NCBI GenBank assembly: GCA_963758555.1
Contig: CAVWVW010000003.1
Location: 806,001 to 870,000, forward strand
From: CAIUMH01 sp963758555
GTDB taxonomy: Bacteria > Actinomycetota > Acidimicrobiia > Acidimicrobiales > RAAP-2
Reading direction: 5' to 3'
Length of the DNA stretch: 64,000 bases
Both the position numbers and the translations under genes were made by a program. Positions 15,831-24,238 of the stretch are shown piece by piece (position 1 is the stretch's first letter; every line of letters starts with the position of its first letter). The notes beneath the pieces were generated by a model. That model ran no database searches. It was given only the letters and a program-made list of their open reading frames with translations, and had not been told where the DNA came from.

Positions 15831-16218
15831 ACCTTCATGATGGTTACGAGCAATCGGGTCTGCTGAAGGTTCAGTTTCCACCGGTTTTGTCCTTCAGGCA
15901 GCTTGCTCGGACCGCGGTCGATGAAATCCATGTGGACGATCCTCTCTTCTCGAGGGTCCAGCGTCCACCAGTTGATGACACCAACGAGGTTCTGGGCACA
16001 GCGTGGTCGCTCCCGGTGGTCTCTGCCAACTTGGCCTCCTTCACCGCCCGATATGGGCACGACAATGAGAGGGTCATTCGCCCGAAACACGCAGCCGCCA
16101 GTGCTTGGTAGCAGAGCTGTTGCCTCGGTCCTCCGACACCGGTTGATGGCTATCCCCGACCGGCACGTTAGGGATTGTCGTTACTCCGGATACAGCCAAC
16201 CAAGTGGGCTCTTTGGGT
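15831..16218. other. Gap with attachment-like site 4
   Basis: About 390 bases without a supportable gene. The only clear content is the attachment-like repeat at 16123-16142 and the preceding CGCCAGT, also seen before sites 2 and 3. Confidence 0.5.
16123..16142 (+). repeat. Attachment-like site 4, boundary of segments C and D
   Basis: CCTCGGTCCTCCGACAC is identical over 17 bases to site 2 (9009-9025), and TCCTCCGACACCGG is shared over 14 bases with site 5. The left arm GTCGGAG is missing here. Confidence 0.65.
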
Positions 16219-16812
16219 CTACCTCTGAGGAGGATTGGTCGGACCAGAACCTTCCGCTTGCCCAGTGTCGCCTTTCGCCGAGGCCGACTGTTTCTGTGTG
16301 TAGACGTAAGCGAGAACGAGCGCACCGAAAGGAACGGCGATACGGAGAAGGAACTGCCGGTCGCCCGTTGACCCGGCGAGGATGAGAGACACGGTGCCGA
16401 TCAAGAAGGCCAATCCCCAAACGGCCGAGATTTTTCGATTCGCCGCCCGAAAGGCGGGGGTCGACCAGAACTCCTTTGGCACTTGCTCGCGTGCATAGGG
16501 CTCGGTGAACGGGTGGTTGATGAGGATGGAGCCGAACACGATCAAGGTGAGCGATCCGTGGGCTACGCCCTGTGCGTATCGGCCCCAGGTGGCGATGTCT
16601 GAGGGATGGAGAATGGCCAGGAGGAAAAGCATCCCTCCGAAGTAGACGACGCCGACGACGTCGAACAGGTGGACTTTGTGGCGCGAGATTGCCCTCAAGA
16701 GCACCACGACCGCAACGACGACACCGACTGCCGCCCCCCAGTAGACGTCCCCGAGCCGCACTCCGAGCAGGAACGCCACCCAAGGCGCAAAGCTCCAGAT
16801 GAGGTCGGTCAT
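16219..16812 (-). CDS. Multi-pass membrane protein
   Basis: A 197-residue integral membrane protein with about six hydrophobic helices: an N-terminal pair, a pair around LFDVVGVVYFGGMLFLLAI, one starting near SLTLIVFGSILI, and a C-terminal pair, followed by a polar tail. The segment HPFTEPYAREQVPKEFWSTP sits between helices. The ATG is preceded by GGAG with a five-base spacer. I do not recognise a characterised family. It is the first gene of segment D. Confidence 0.7.
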   Translation of the reverse strand: MTDLIWSFAPWVAFLLGVRLGDVYWGAAVGVVVAVVVLLRAISRHKVHLFDVVGVVYFGGMLFLLAILHPSDIATWGRYAQGVAHGSLTLIVFGSILINHPFTEPYAREQVPKEFWSTPAFRAANRKISAVWGLAFLIGTVSLILAGSTGDRQFLLRIAVPFGALVLAYVYTQKQSASAKGDTGQAEGSGPTNPPQR

Positions 16813-16949
16813 GGCATCTCCAATCAGGAAACAGCGTGAAAAGAGGATGCACTAGAAGGAGCTTTCGTGCCAGTGGTGATGCGATTCGTCCCTCGTTCAC
16901 CTCTCTGTCATCATCTTGCCCTTACGCCTCTGTCCTCAAGCTGTCATCG

Positions 16950-17147
16950 CAACGGCTTTTGGGAGTGCTCGAAGGGGCCCGGGGCGGCGAGGCGTGGGAC
17001 ACAGAGGCACTAGCGTCGATCGTGGTCGGGTTGGGAATCTTCGCCTCCGCGACCAGCGGGTGGCTCGAGTCCATCGAGATCAACCAGCTGCTCGCAACAG
17101 ATGCTGGCTTTGCTGCCGTCGACCTCAGCTGCTTCGTGCGCCGCTGA
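16950..17147 (+). pseudogene. C-terminal remnant of an ADP-forming acyl-CoA synthetase (ATP-grasp)
   Basis: The frame ending at 17147 reads LLGVLEGARGGEAWDTEALA, then IVVGLGIFAS, then IEINQLLATDAGFAAVD. This is the usual closing pattern of the ATP-grasp domain of ADP-forming acetyl/acyl-CoA synthetases: a G-x-RG turn, an ALA helix, then a (I/L)-x-(I/L)-N-P-hhh strand, here with Q replacing the usual P. Nothing recognisable precedes it, so only the last 65 residues of a gene of about 700 codons survive. The start position is approximate. Confidence 0.5.
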
Positions 17148-17264
17148 GCACTCAGCCATCGGCGTGCTCCTCGGTGCGGCCTTGTTGGGAGTGCTCGCCG
17201 CAGGCTCGTGGGACTCCCGGTTCAACGCTCTGGGGCTCGTGTCACGGGCCAGAAACTCGGGTGA

Positions 17265-17678
17265 TCAGTCCACGGGCAGAGGGGGGAGACCCACCGCCAC
17301 GCAGCTGATCTCAATGAGAGCTTCGGGAAGGAAGAGCTCCGTGACGCCAACAGCGGTCCACGCAGGGTAGGGCTCCTCAAGGAACTCGCCAGCGACGTCG
17401 AGAATGGCTTCGGCCTGGCTCAGCAGGCCGACATGATACGAGTTGATCTCCACGACATCGCTCCAGCTGGCGTCGCCCTCGGCAAGAGTCAATCCGAGGT
17501 TGCGAAACGTCTGTCGGATCTGCTCCTCGGCGCTGGGCGAGAAGACACCATCGTCGGTCTCACCGGTGTGGCCGGTCACACGAAGCGTGTCGCCGACCCT
17601 GACGGCAGCGGGAATGTGTGTCTCCTCGTAGAAACCAACCCAGTGGGCGGGCACCACTACTTTCCGTGGCGAGGGCAA
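17265..17678 (-). CDS. RidA family protein (YjgF/YER057c/UK114)
   Basis: A 137-residue RidA-type protein. These trimers hydrolyse reactive enamine/imine intermediates or act in related small-molecule pathways. Family hallmarks are VRVGDTLRVTGHTG near residues 26-39, EEQIRQTFRNLGLTLAEGDASWSD in shorter blocks, and PAWTAVGVTEL with ALIEISCVAV at the end. The usual catalytic Arg of RidA (in the R-T/P-A-x-V pattern) is replaced by the segment PAWTAVGV, so it probably belongs to a non-archetypal subgroup. Confidence 0.82.
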   Translation of the reverse strand: MPSPRKVVVPAHWVGFYEETHIPAAVRVGDTLRVTGHTGETDDGVFSPSAEEQIRQTFRNLGLTLAEGDASWSDVVEINSYHVGLLSQAEAILDVAGEFLEEPYPAWTAVGVTELFLPEALIEISCVAVGLPPLPVD

Positions 17679-17804
17679 CGGCTCAGATCTTCCAAGTCGG
17701 AGGGGACGACACCGAGGTCAAGCTCGTTGCCCCGTGATCTGCGTCGCGGCGACCAGGAGCAGCACGATCCACGGGAGCCTGACCTCGCGTTCTGCGCCGC
17801 GCGA

Positions 17805-18067
17805 TCACAAGGACCCGATCACTTCGCCAAACTCGACGCTGAGCATCGTGACGCCGGGAGCCTCGGCCCCGACGGGAGGCGCAACAATCGGGCTTGCTCT
17901 TCAGTCTCGAAGACCCCGATGGAGACGCCGTGCGATCCGTCGCTGGCGACGAAGGTCGCACCGACAAACCCGGGTGCCTGACGCATCATGGGCAACACGA
18001 CCTCGTCGAGACCTTGCTTCGCCTCCGAGAGATCAGAGATCTCGACGTGAATCACGCTGGCATGCAT
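17805..18067 (-). pseudogene. Frameshifted small monooxygenase-like (ABM-type) protein
   Basis: The protein starts well (MHASVIHVEISDLSEAKQGL, then VVLPMMRQAPGFVGATFVAS and GVSIGVFETEEQAR) as a small antibiotic-monooxygenase-like dimeric barrel protein. After that the annotated frame becomes Arg/Pro/Ser noise. In the neighbouring frame the expected ending APPVGAEAPGVTMLSVEFGEV runs to a stop at 17805. One base appears to be missing near 17880-17890. Whether this is true decay or a sequence error cannot be told from here. Confidence 0.72.
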
Positions 18068-18179
18068 GGAGCGCCCTCCTCCGCTGGCTCTTGCTCTTGG
18101 ACGCTATCGGGGGATGAACCTGCGTGCCGAGGTGGGGAGGCTCTCGCGTGAGGCGTCTGCACCAGGACAGTTGCGCGCG

Positions 18180-18193
18180 TCCTCCGACACCGG
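18180..18193 (+). repeat. Attachment-like site 5, possible outer end of the island
   Basis: TCCTCCGACACCGG is identical to site 4 over 14 bases. It lies in the gap of about 300 bases between the frameshifted gene and the next ABM-type gene, which otherwise holds nothing I can support. Being the last copy seen, it is the best candidate for the far boundary. Confidence 0.55.
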
Positions 18194-18373
18194 CTTGCTG
18201 GGTGTCCCCGTCGCCACAGGGACGGCGCCAGCGAGGCCCACCGCAACCATGGCTGAGGGCGCTGACTTCCCCTTGACGTGCTCGCCCACCAGCCGAGCAC
18301 ACCTTCGATGGTGACGACGCCAGGAGTCCTGTGCGGTTCGCCTGAGACCCTTCTCGCGAACCGAGGCACGTCC

Positions 18374-18667
18374 ATGAGTGTTACGAGCGTCACTCGATTC
18401 CATGCCGCAGCGGGTCAAGAGTCGGCACTGCTGGAGCTGCAGTCTGAAGGGCGCCGGCGCATGCTGGCCGTCGACGGTTGTGAGGCGTTCGCCCTCCTCC
18501 TCGATCAAGCGGATCCACGATCGTCTGCCTTCGTCCAGACTTGGTCGTCGCGCGAGGCGCACGATGCCGCGTTCGGAGAGCTGATCATGGCGAGCGGTCA
18601 CCTGGAGAAGGTGCTCGCGACGCTCCATGAGGGGGTCGTGCAGACCTTCTACGATCACGTCCACTGA
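18374..18667 (+). CDS. Antibiotic biosynthesis monooxygenase (ABM) domain protein
   Basis: A 97-residue single ABM domain: MSVTSVTRFHAAAGQE, then LLELQSEGRRRMLAVDGCEAF, then FVQTWSSREAHDAAF with SGHLEKVLA. These small ferredoxin-like dimers act as quinol or haem monooxygenases or as uncharacterised enzymes. The ATG after GAGG is preferred to an in-frame ATG 96 bases upstream that would add a non-conserved leader. It lies immediately outside the last attachment-like repeat. Confidence 0.75.
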   Translation: MSVTSVTRFHAAAGQESALLELQSEGRRRMLAVDGCEAFALLLDQADPRSSAFVQTWSSREAHDAAFGELIMASGHLEKVLATLHEGVVQTFYDHVH

Positions 18668-18746
18668 GGCCTAGGATCCTCGAAGGGCTCTCTCCGTTCC
18701 AAAGCGCGTGGGATGCACCTTCCTTCAGAAGCACCATGGGGGCGCC

Positions 18747-19430
18747 ATGAACGCAGCCGAAGACGTCAAGATCACCGTCTCCAAAGACGGGCCCTACCTC
18801 GTCCAGGGAGCGGTGCCCATAGCGAGGCAGACCATCGTTGCCGACGCTCGAGGCGATTCGCGCGACTGGAGCGAAGGCGAGACGTTCGAGACCAGAGAGT
18901 CCTGTGCGCTGTGCCGATGCGGCCAGTCGGCTACCAAGCCCTTCTGTGACGGTTCCCATCTCCGGGTGCAGTTCGACGGGACTGAGTCGGCGAGCAACGA
19001 GCCGTATGCCGCCCAGGCGACCGAGCAGATCGGGCCAAGCCTGACGCTCCTCGACGCCCAGGAGTTCTGTGCCTTCGCTCGCTTCTGTGACGTCGCCGGC
19101 CAGGTGTGGAACCTGGTGGAGCAAGAGGGTGCCGACGCCGCCGAGCTCACGGCTCGAGAGGCAGGGCTCTGTCCTTCAGGACGCCTGGTGGCTCGAGACC
19201 ACGTGGGGGGCTCGGATCTCGAACCTGCGTTCACCCCGTCGATCGGGATCGTCGCCGATCCGGCTCAGGGCGTCGCAGGGCCCCTCTGGATCCGGGGGGG
19301 CATTCCCGTGGTGTCTGCCGACGGCGAGACCTACGAAGTGCGCAACAGAGTCACGCTCTGTCGCTGCGGAGCGTCCGCCAACAAGCCGTTCTGCGACGGC
19401 AGCCATGCCGCAGTTCGCTTCACGGAGTAG
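18747..19430 (+). CDS. Double CDGSH iron-sulfur domain protein
   Basis: A 227-residue protein with two complete CDGSH sites. The first (C56-x-C58, C67-D-G-S-H71) is in CRCGQSATKPFCDGSH and the second (C205-x-C207, C216-D-G-S-H220) in CRCGASANKPFCDGSH. Each binds a [2Fe-2S] cluster with three Cys and one His, as in mitoNEET. The middle (about residues 88-160) is an iron-binding-protein-like linker with LLDAQEFCAFARFCD. Role: probable redox or Fe-S transfer in the cytosol. An upstream ATG would add 13 residues. Confidence 0.9.
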   Translation: MNAAEDVKITVSKDGPYLVQGAVPIARQTIVADARGDSRDWSEGETFETRESCALCRCGQSATKPFCDGSHLRVQFDGTESASNEPYAAQATEQIGPSLTLLDAQEFCAFARFCDVAGQVWNLVEQEGADAAELTAREAGLCPSGRLVARDHVGGSDLEPAFTPSIGIVADPAQGVAGPLWIRGGIPVVSADGETYEVRNRVTLCRCGASANKPFCDGSHAAVRFTE

Positions 19431-19668
19431 CCCAGATGACGAGTCCACCGCCGAGCATCCTCGGCTGGCCTGCTTCCCGAGCGTCGGGGGGGCGTCGAGC
19501 TCTTGAGCTCGAGCCACTCAAGCCAAGGGAGCCGTGATTGATACTGACGATCTCCGGGGACGTGTCGTCGCGACCGGACCTCGATTGTGGAGAGCTCACC
19601 TAGCCTAAGTGGGTCGGTGCTCTTGCGTGGAAGGGCCTCCCGGACCTCTCGCGCGTAGGGCCGCAGGA

Positions 19669-20328
19669 ATGGATGACACGCCACGATCACCCGTGCAGAG
19701 CAAGCCGAACGCACGGTCTCGATACCGTGGGGGAGTGGAGCTTGCAGAGCTGGTCGTGGTCGACCATGTGGCGTGGCGGACCTGGTTGCACGACCATCAC
19801 GCCGACTCGCCCGGGATATGGCTTGTGCTGGCCAAGAAGGGCACGGCGCATCCAACGACGCTCTCCTACAACGAGGCGCTGGCAGAGGCGATCTGCTTCG
19901 GGTGGATCGATGGACAGCTTGGTCGCAGAGACGACGAGACCTTTCGGAGGCGGTTCACGCCTCGCACGGCGCGGAGCGCCTGGTCGCAGAAGAACGTCGC
20001 CCTGGCCGAGGCCTTGATCGCGTCGGGTCGGATGGAGCCCGCGGGTCATGATGAGATCCGCAGGGCTCGGGCCGATGGGCGCTGGGAGTCCGCCTATGCA
20101 AGTCAAGCAAGTGCAGCGGTCCCCGAAGATCTGGCGGCTGCGCTGAAGGGCAATCCGTTGGCTCAAGCGATGTTCGAGCAGCTCACGAGCGCCAACCGCT
20201 ACGCGGTCCTCTATCGAGTCACCACCGCGAAGAAGGCGGCGACCCGACGCAAGCGCATCGGCCAACTGGTCGAGATGCTGTCTCGTGGTGAGACGTTTCA
20301 TCCACAGCGTGCGCGTCCCACCGAATGA
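19669..20328 (+). CDS. YdeI/OmpD-associated family protein
   Basis: About 219 residues, matching the YdeI-like family sometimes called bacteriocin-protection proteins. The family core is present: TWLHDHHADSPGIWLVLAKK, then SYNEALAEAICFGWIDGQ, then RFTPRTARSAWSQKNVALAE, and a C-terminal AKKAATRRKRI helix. Molecular function is not known for the family. A GTG at 19735 is a more conservative start (197 residues, at VELAELVVVD); the ATG used here has AGGA close in front. Confidence 0.75.
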   Translation: MDDTPRSPVQSKPNARSRYRGGVELAELVVVDHVAWRTWLHDHHADSPGIWLVLAKKGTAHPTTLSYNEALAEAICFGWIDGQLGRRDDETFRRRFTPRTARSAWSQKNVALAEALIASGRMEPAGHDEIRRARADGRWESAYASQASAAVPEDLAAALKGNPLAQAMFEQLTSANRYAVLYRVTTAKKAATRRKRIGQLVEMLSRGETFHPQRARPTE

Positions 20329-20550
20329 ACGGGTCCATGACGAGAGCTGTTCACTATCGCGCCAAGACGGCGCGCCTCTAGGCCACCGACCCCCACGCCC
20401 ACCTCGTAGCGTCGGCATCGAGCCCGCTCGCGGTTGGGGAACCGCCCACTTGAGGCATCTTGCGCGAACCCGCGGTGCAACCGCGTGGTGGACCGGCGCG
20501 GTACCCGGCGACCTCAGATCACGAGTTCGAACGAGTCATCAGGGGGCTGA

Positions 20551-21366
20551 TCATGATGCGGTTGGCAAGTCCACGCACTGGCCGAGTGTCTGACCACCGA
20601 CGACGTTGACCTCACCCGGGAATCCTCCGGACACAGCGGGCGCGAGTCCCCAGCACGTGAGGTTCCGGCCGACCTTGTTGCTCGCGATGAAGATGGCCGG
20701 GTTTGGGTCCGTGTCGGTAATGGAGATGTTGGTCAGTGTCACGTTGCCCCCGACCTCGTTGAGGAGCACGCCGAGCCAGTCAGGCGTCACTCCGGCAACC
20801 AGCAGGCTGCGGCCGATCTTGTTGTTCTTGATCGTCCAGGGAATAGCTCCGCCTCCACCGATAAATGTGACGTTCCCCCGGACCCTGATGCCGTTCAGCA
20901 GCACAGTGTCGACGTCAAAGCCGGTGAGGTGCCCATGGATGGAGATGGTGGAGTGCCGGTTCGGCTCGACCGTGCACGGATGTCCCGTCGTGTGGCCGAC
21001 CGGATTGGGTAGGCAGCCCAGGCCGAGAATGGCGCCCGTACCCGCGTTGACGTCGCGGTCGACGGTGATCTTTGACGGAGCGCTCTGCGCGTCAAAGGCG
21101 GCACCCGCGGTGACGTCGATGTTGCCGAGCACGTGGATCACCGCATTGGGAGCCACGTTGCACGCGCCGGTGACCTTGATCTTGGCGTAGGTCCCCGAGG
21201 GGATCGTGGTGAAGGTCTGCGTGGCGAAATCGCCTCCGCTGCACGTCAAGATCTTCGGTGCCGATCTGGGTGCAGCCATCGCCGCGCCGCCCGAGAACGC
21301 ACCCAACGGGGCCACGAACCCCATGATCACAGCCACTCCGAGGAGTATCCGGTTCCTGCGCTTCAT
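20551..21366 (-). CDS. Secreted protein with beta-helix-like repeats
   Basis: A 271-residue exported protein. A Sec signal (MKRRNRILLGVAVIMGFVAP, then AMAAP) precedes a mature region made of short beta-strands with recurring patterns: VIHVLGNIDV, TISIHGHLTG, GIRVRGNVTF, NNKIGRSLLV, GGNVTLTNISI and SNKVGRNLTC. These recur roughly every 20-30 residues and suggest a right-handed beta-helix. Four Cys may form disulphides. GGTGGAG precedes the ATG; an upstream in-frame start would add 37 basic residues and spoil the signal. I do not recognise a characterised family. Confidence 0.7.
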   Translation of the reverse strand: MKRRNRILLGVAVIMGFVAPLGAFSGGAAMAAPRSAPKILTCSGGDFATQTFTTIPSGTYAKIKVTGACNVAPNAVIHVLGNIDVTAGAAFDAQSAPSKITVDRDVNAGTGAILGLGCLPNPVGHTTGHPCTVEPNRHSTISIHGHLTGFDVDTVLLNGIRVRGNVTFIGGGGAIPWTIKNNKIGRSLLVAGVTPDWLGVLLNEVGGNVTLTNISITDTDPNPAIFIASNKVGRNLTCWGLAPAVSGGFPGEVNVVGGQTLGQCVDLPTAS

Positions 21367-21820
21367 TGCTCCACCCACCCGTCTGGTTCGAGACCTTCTG
21401 GCCCGCCGCTTTGATCCAGTTCGTGAGCTCTGATCCTGAAAAATTCGATGGTCTCCGCCAAGAAACACGATCGTCACTTCACCGGATAGGGAGTAACAAT
21501 ACCCCTCTGCCGCTGATTTTCAACTGGTTCGATTGAGGACGCGATCGCCGAGCGCAGTCCAACCCGCTGGTGGTCATCGACGTGCTCCTCGTTCACCGCG
21601 TGCTTCCCGATCACCACCGCCTCGTCTGGCGTGATGCGATCGCGGGCACGATGATGGCGACCTGGCTGTCGGGCTCGACGCCCTTCGCTGACCGCGCTCC
21701 CACGGTCGCGTCGGCCAGAGCGTCTCCCAGCAGGCAAGACTGCGTGACTGTTCTCTTGAGGTCGCCGACAGCAGCGATCAGTGAGGGCATCCTGATCTTC
21801 CGCTATGCCACGATGTCCTC
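21367..21820. other. Intergenic region between divergent genes
   Basis: About 450 bases between the beta-helix protein and lepB. Open frames exist on both strands from 21470 to 21850 but none has family motifs or a good start. The stretch 21430-21530 is AT-richer and may hold the promoter of the secreted protein. Confidence 0.4.
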
Positions 21821-22399
21821 GTGAGCGGAGGAGAACCCGAAAGCGAGTCAAGAGCGCTGCGGCGTCCGACGCTCAAGGGCGCCCTCTCACTGCTGCTGAC
21901 GATCCTCGTGGCGGGCGTCTTGGCGTTCGGCATCAGGGCCTACGCCGTGCAGGTCTACGTGGTTCCCTCCGGCTCGATGCTGCCGACGCTCCAGGTCGGG
22001 GACCGGATCGCTGTCGACAAGCTCTCGTCGACGATCCACCGGGGCGACATCGTGGTCTTCAACCGTGCGCCCGGAGACGATGATCCGCAGTATCCGATTC
22101 TCGTCAAGCGCGTCATCGGGCTGCCAGGGGAGACGATTTCGTCTGTTGGCGACACGATCTTGATCGATGGGAAGCCCCTCGCGCAGCCCTGGCTCCCGAC
22201 GTTGACTGGCTCCTGCTCTCAGGCATCCGCAGACGTCCCGAAGACGACGATCCCGGCTGGGCAGTACTTCGTCATGGGTGACTGTCGTGGGAACTCAGAC
22301 GACAGCCGCTTCTGGGGAACCGTTCCCGCCGCCAACATCATCGGAAAGGTGTCGGCCGTGATCTGGCGGCACAACCATCCCTGGATGCACTGGTTCTAG
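21821..22399 (+). CDS. lepB: Signal peptidase I
   Basis: A 192-residue type I signal peptidase, which cleaves Sec signal peptides on the outer face of the cytoplasmic membrane. One transmembrane helix (about residues 21-40) precedes box B with the nucleophile Ser52 in PSGSMLPTL. The general base Lys96 is in LVKRVIGLPGE, and box E is GDCRGNSDDSRFWG. The GTG start gives a short polar N-terminus as in other actinobacterial enzymes. Confidence 0.93.
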   Translation: MSGGEPESESRALRRPTLKGALSLLLTILVAGVLAFGIRAYAVQVYVVPSGSMLPTLQVGDRIAVDKLSSTIHRGDIVVFNRAPGDDDPQYPILVKRVIGLPGETISSVGDTILIDGKPLAQPWLPTLTGSCSQASADVPKTTIPAGQYFVMGDCRGNSDDSRFWGTVPAANIIGKVSAVIWRHNHPWMHWF

Positions 22400-22582
22400 C
22401 CGTCGTGGTTCTCCTCGGCACGCACCACCGATGAGCAGCACCGTCACGACGGTCGAGTCACCAGTCTTGGCTGACCGGCTGTTCGCGACTGATGCCCGGC
22501 GCTCTGGTGCGGTGCTGCGAGCCCAGGGTGCTGGGTCGTTCAGGCAGGCGGCTCTGAGACACAGCTCGAGCGGCTGTCGTTC

Positions 22583-23110
22583 GTGCTCCTGCGTTGGGTC
22601 GCCCGCGTCAGGGTGGCGCTGGTGAGACGAGCACTGGGAGCGCTGGCTGCGGCTCCGCTGCTTGCTGTGGGCCTCGCTGGCTGCTCTCAGCCAAGCAGTG
22701 GACCGAGCCAGCACGTCCTCACGATCCTCGAGAAGACAAGAGCAGTGATTCCCAGTGGAGCCACCGATGTCCGGTTTCGGGCTGTTGCGGGGGCGTGGGT
22801 GCAGCCCTGCCCCGACGTCCCCGGCGGAAAGGCTGGGTGGAGCCCGGATGAGGTCGCGATGGGCTTCACCGACAAGGCCCCGACTGCCGAGGTGCTCGCC
22901 GGCATCGACACGACACTGCGTCGACTGGGTTGGCAGCGCCACGACGAGGTGATCACTCGCGGGCAGGGACGCGTGCCGCACTGGACGCTCGCCACCACCT
23001 TCGGAGGCACGGCAAACACGTGCGCGTTTCAAGCCCCGGGTGGCTCGTGGAGCTGGTACGTGAACCCCAGCTGGCAACCGCCGGGGCCCACGGCCAATGG
23101 CTGCCCTTGA
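22583..23110 (+). CDS. Putative lipoprotein
   Basis: A 175-residue protein with an Arg-rich N-terminus, a hydrophobic stretch and a lipobox VGLAG-Cys34, so it is probably membrane-anchored outside. The mature domain contains GATDVRFRAVAGAWVQPC, WSPDEVAMGF and a C-terminal Trp-rich part. I do not recognise a family. The exact start is uncertain: GTG codons at 22583 and 22613 both give a workable signal. Confidence 0.6.
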   Translation: MLLRWVARVRVALVRRALGALAAAPLLAVGLAGCSQPSSGPSQHVLTILEKTRAVIPSGATDVRFRAVAGAWVQPCPDVPGGKAGWSPDEVAMGFTDKAPTAEVLAGIDTTLRRLGWQRHDEVITRGQGRVPHWTLATTFGGTANTCAFQAPGGSWSWYVNPSWQPPGPTANGCP

Positions 23111-23177
23111 CGGGCTCTTCCTCCAGTTTTGGAGCATGGCACGGCGAAGCGCTCCTCCGAGCTCTCGCACGAGTGAG

Positions 23178-23378
23178 TCAGTCGGTGGACTTGCGTCCCA
23201 TCAACCAATAGGCCACGGACCCGCTCAGGTTGGAGCTGGCGAGCCACCACATCCACTTCGGACCTCTGGTCTCGGAGGGAGACCGGCGACGGAGGTCTCG
23301 CCACATGAGAGGCGTCACGATCGCCCACAGCGCAAGTGCTGCCAGCACGACCAGCTGCTTCCTTTGCGATGACGGCAC
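23178..23378 (-). CDS. Small PLDc_N-like membrane protein
   Basis: A 66-residue protein with two transmembrane helices (about residues 8-25 and 43-60). The ending WWLASSNLSGSVAYWLMGRK matches the N-terminal membrane domain (PLDc_N) found alone in many small actinobacterial proteins and in cardiolipin synthases. Function of the stand-alone form is unknown. GTG start. Confidence 0.6.
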   Translation of the reverse strand: MPSSQRKQLVVLAALALWAIVTPLMWRDLRRRSPSETRGPKWMWWLASSNLSGSVAYWLMGRKSTD

Positions 23379-23597
23379 CCTAGAACTCTCTCATCAAAAG
23401 CTCCACCTGAGAGGGCGCCCGCGCCACGTCCGATCCCTCACGCCGTGCTCGATCGTCCCGATGAGGTGGGCTATCTCGAGCTCGGCGGATCGAGCTCGGG
23501 GGATACCTGCGCCACCTCACCACTGCGCCGCGGCCCGTCGGTCGATGGCCCATGCTGAGGTCTCGCTGGTGACGGCGATCGTTCTCCCGGGCGGCAC

Positions 23598-24068
23598 TCA
23601 ATCGTGGGCCGAGGTCGACCACTCCGCGAGCTCGATGGTCACGTTGCTCGGACCGACGAGGAACACGAGGCGACGGTCGTGGAATTCCATGACCTCATTC
23701 CGCCTCTGCACCCCCGCTGCTGAGAGTCGCTCGAGCGTGGCGTCGAGGTCGTCGACGGCCAAGCAGAGGTGATTGAACCCCAAGCGGGCAAGGTTGAGCT
23801 CATCGGGGTTGTCGAGCGGATTCGGATGGTGGAACCGAAGCAGCTGGATCTCCTGGTGGGTCACGGCACCGGTGAGGGTCAAGGTGACGTGATCAGCCTC
23901 CCAGTCGGGGATGCCCATGTAGTCCGACATCGCCAAGCCCGAGACGACGGTTGACGCTGTCTCCTCGAAGCCGAGCAGACCAAAGAAGGCTTTCGCCTCG
24001 TCGAGGTCCGTGACGCCGATGGTGACGTGATCAAAGCCACTGTGTCGATCTGAGCCCACCGCCTCCAT
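23598..24068 (-). CDS. VOC (glyoxalase/bleomycin resistance) family protein
   Basis: A 156-residue vicinal oxygen chelate protein. The first half starts GFDHVTIGVTDLDEAKAFFG, and the second repeat-like half has LGFNHLCLAVDDLDATLERL. Metal-ligand candidates are His in FDHVTIGV, Gln/Glu in HQEIQLLRF, His in FNHLCLAV and Glu in VTIELAEW. This resembles glyoxalase I or methylmalonyl-CoA epimerase-like enzymes; the substrate is unknown. The inner ATG is used because the longer frame adds 56 non-conserved residues. Confidence 0.82.
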   Translation of the reverse strand: MEAVGSDRHSGFDHVTIGVTDLDEAKAFFGLLGFEETASTVVSGLAMSDYMGIPDWEADHVTLTLTGAVTHQEIQLLRFHHPNPLDNPDELNLARLGFNHLCLAVDDLDATLERLSAAGVQRRNEVMEFHDRRLVFLVGPSNVTIELAEWSTSAHD

Positions 24069-24238
24069 CGTAGGACCATCCGGCACGCTTCTCCTCGACG
24101 TCGGGGAGGTGGGGCCCGCAAGATCCCCGGGCCCCGTGCACGAGACTAGGTCGCTCGACTTCTCAGGATCGTCCTCTTCACCTGCGCCTTTTACACCCAG
24201 GTGGACCTGCGAGGGTGCGGCGGAAGGCAGAGGCACCT

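Noticed and set aside
4337..18193. CRISPR array
   Set aside because: The five repeats are kilobases apart, with genes between them, and match a tRNA end; no regularly spaced short repeats were seen anywhere in the window.
21474..21851. Open frames on both strands between the beta-helix gene and lepB
   Set aside because: No family motifs, poor starts, and overlap with the lepB 5' end.
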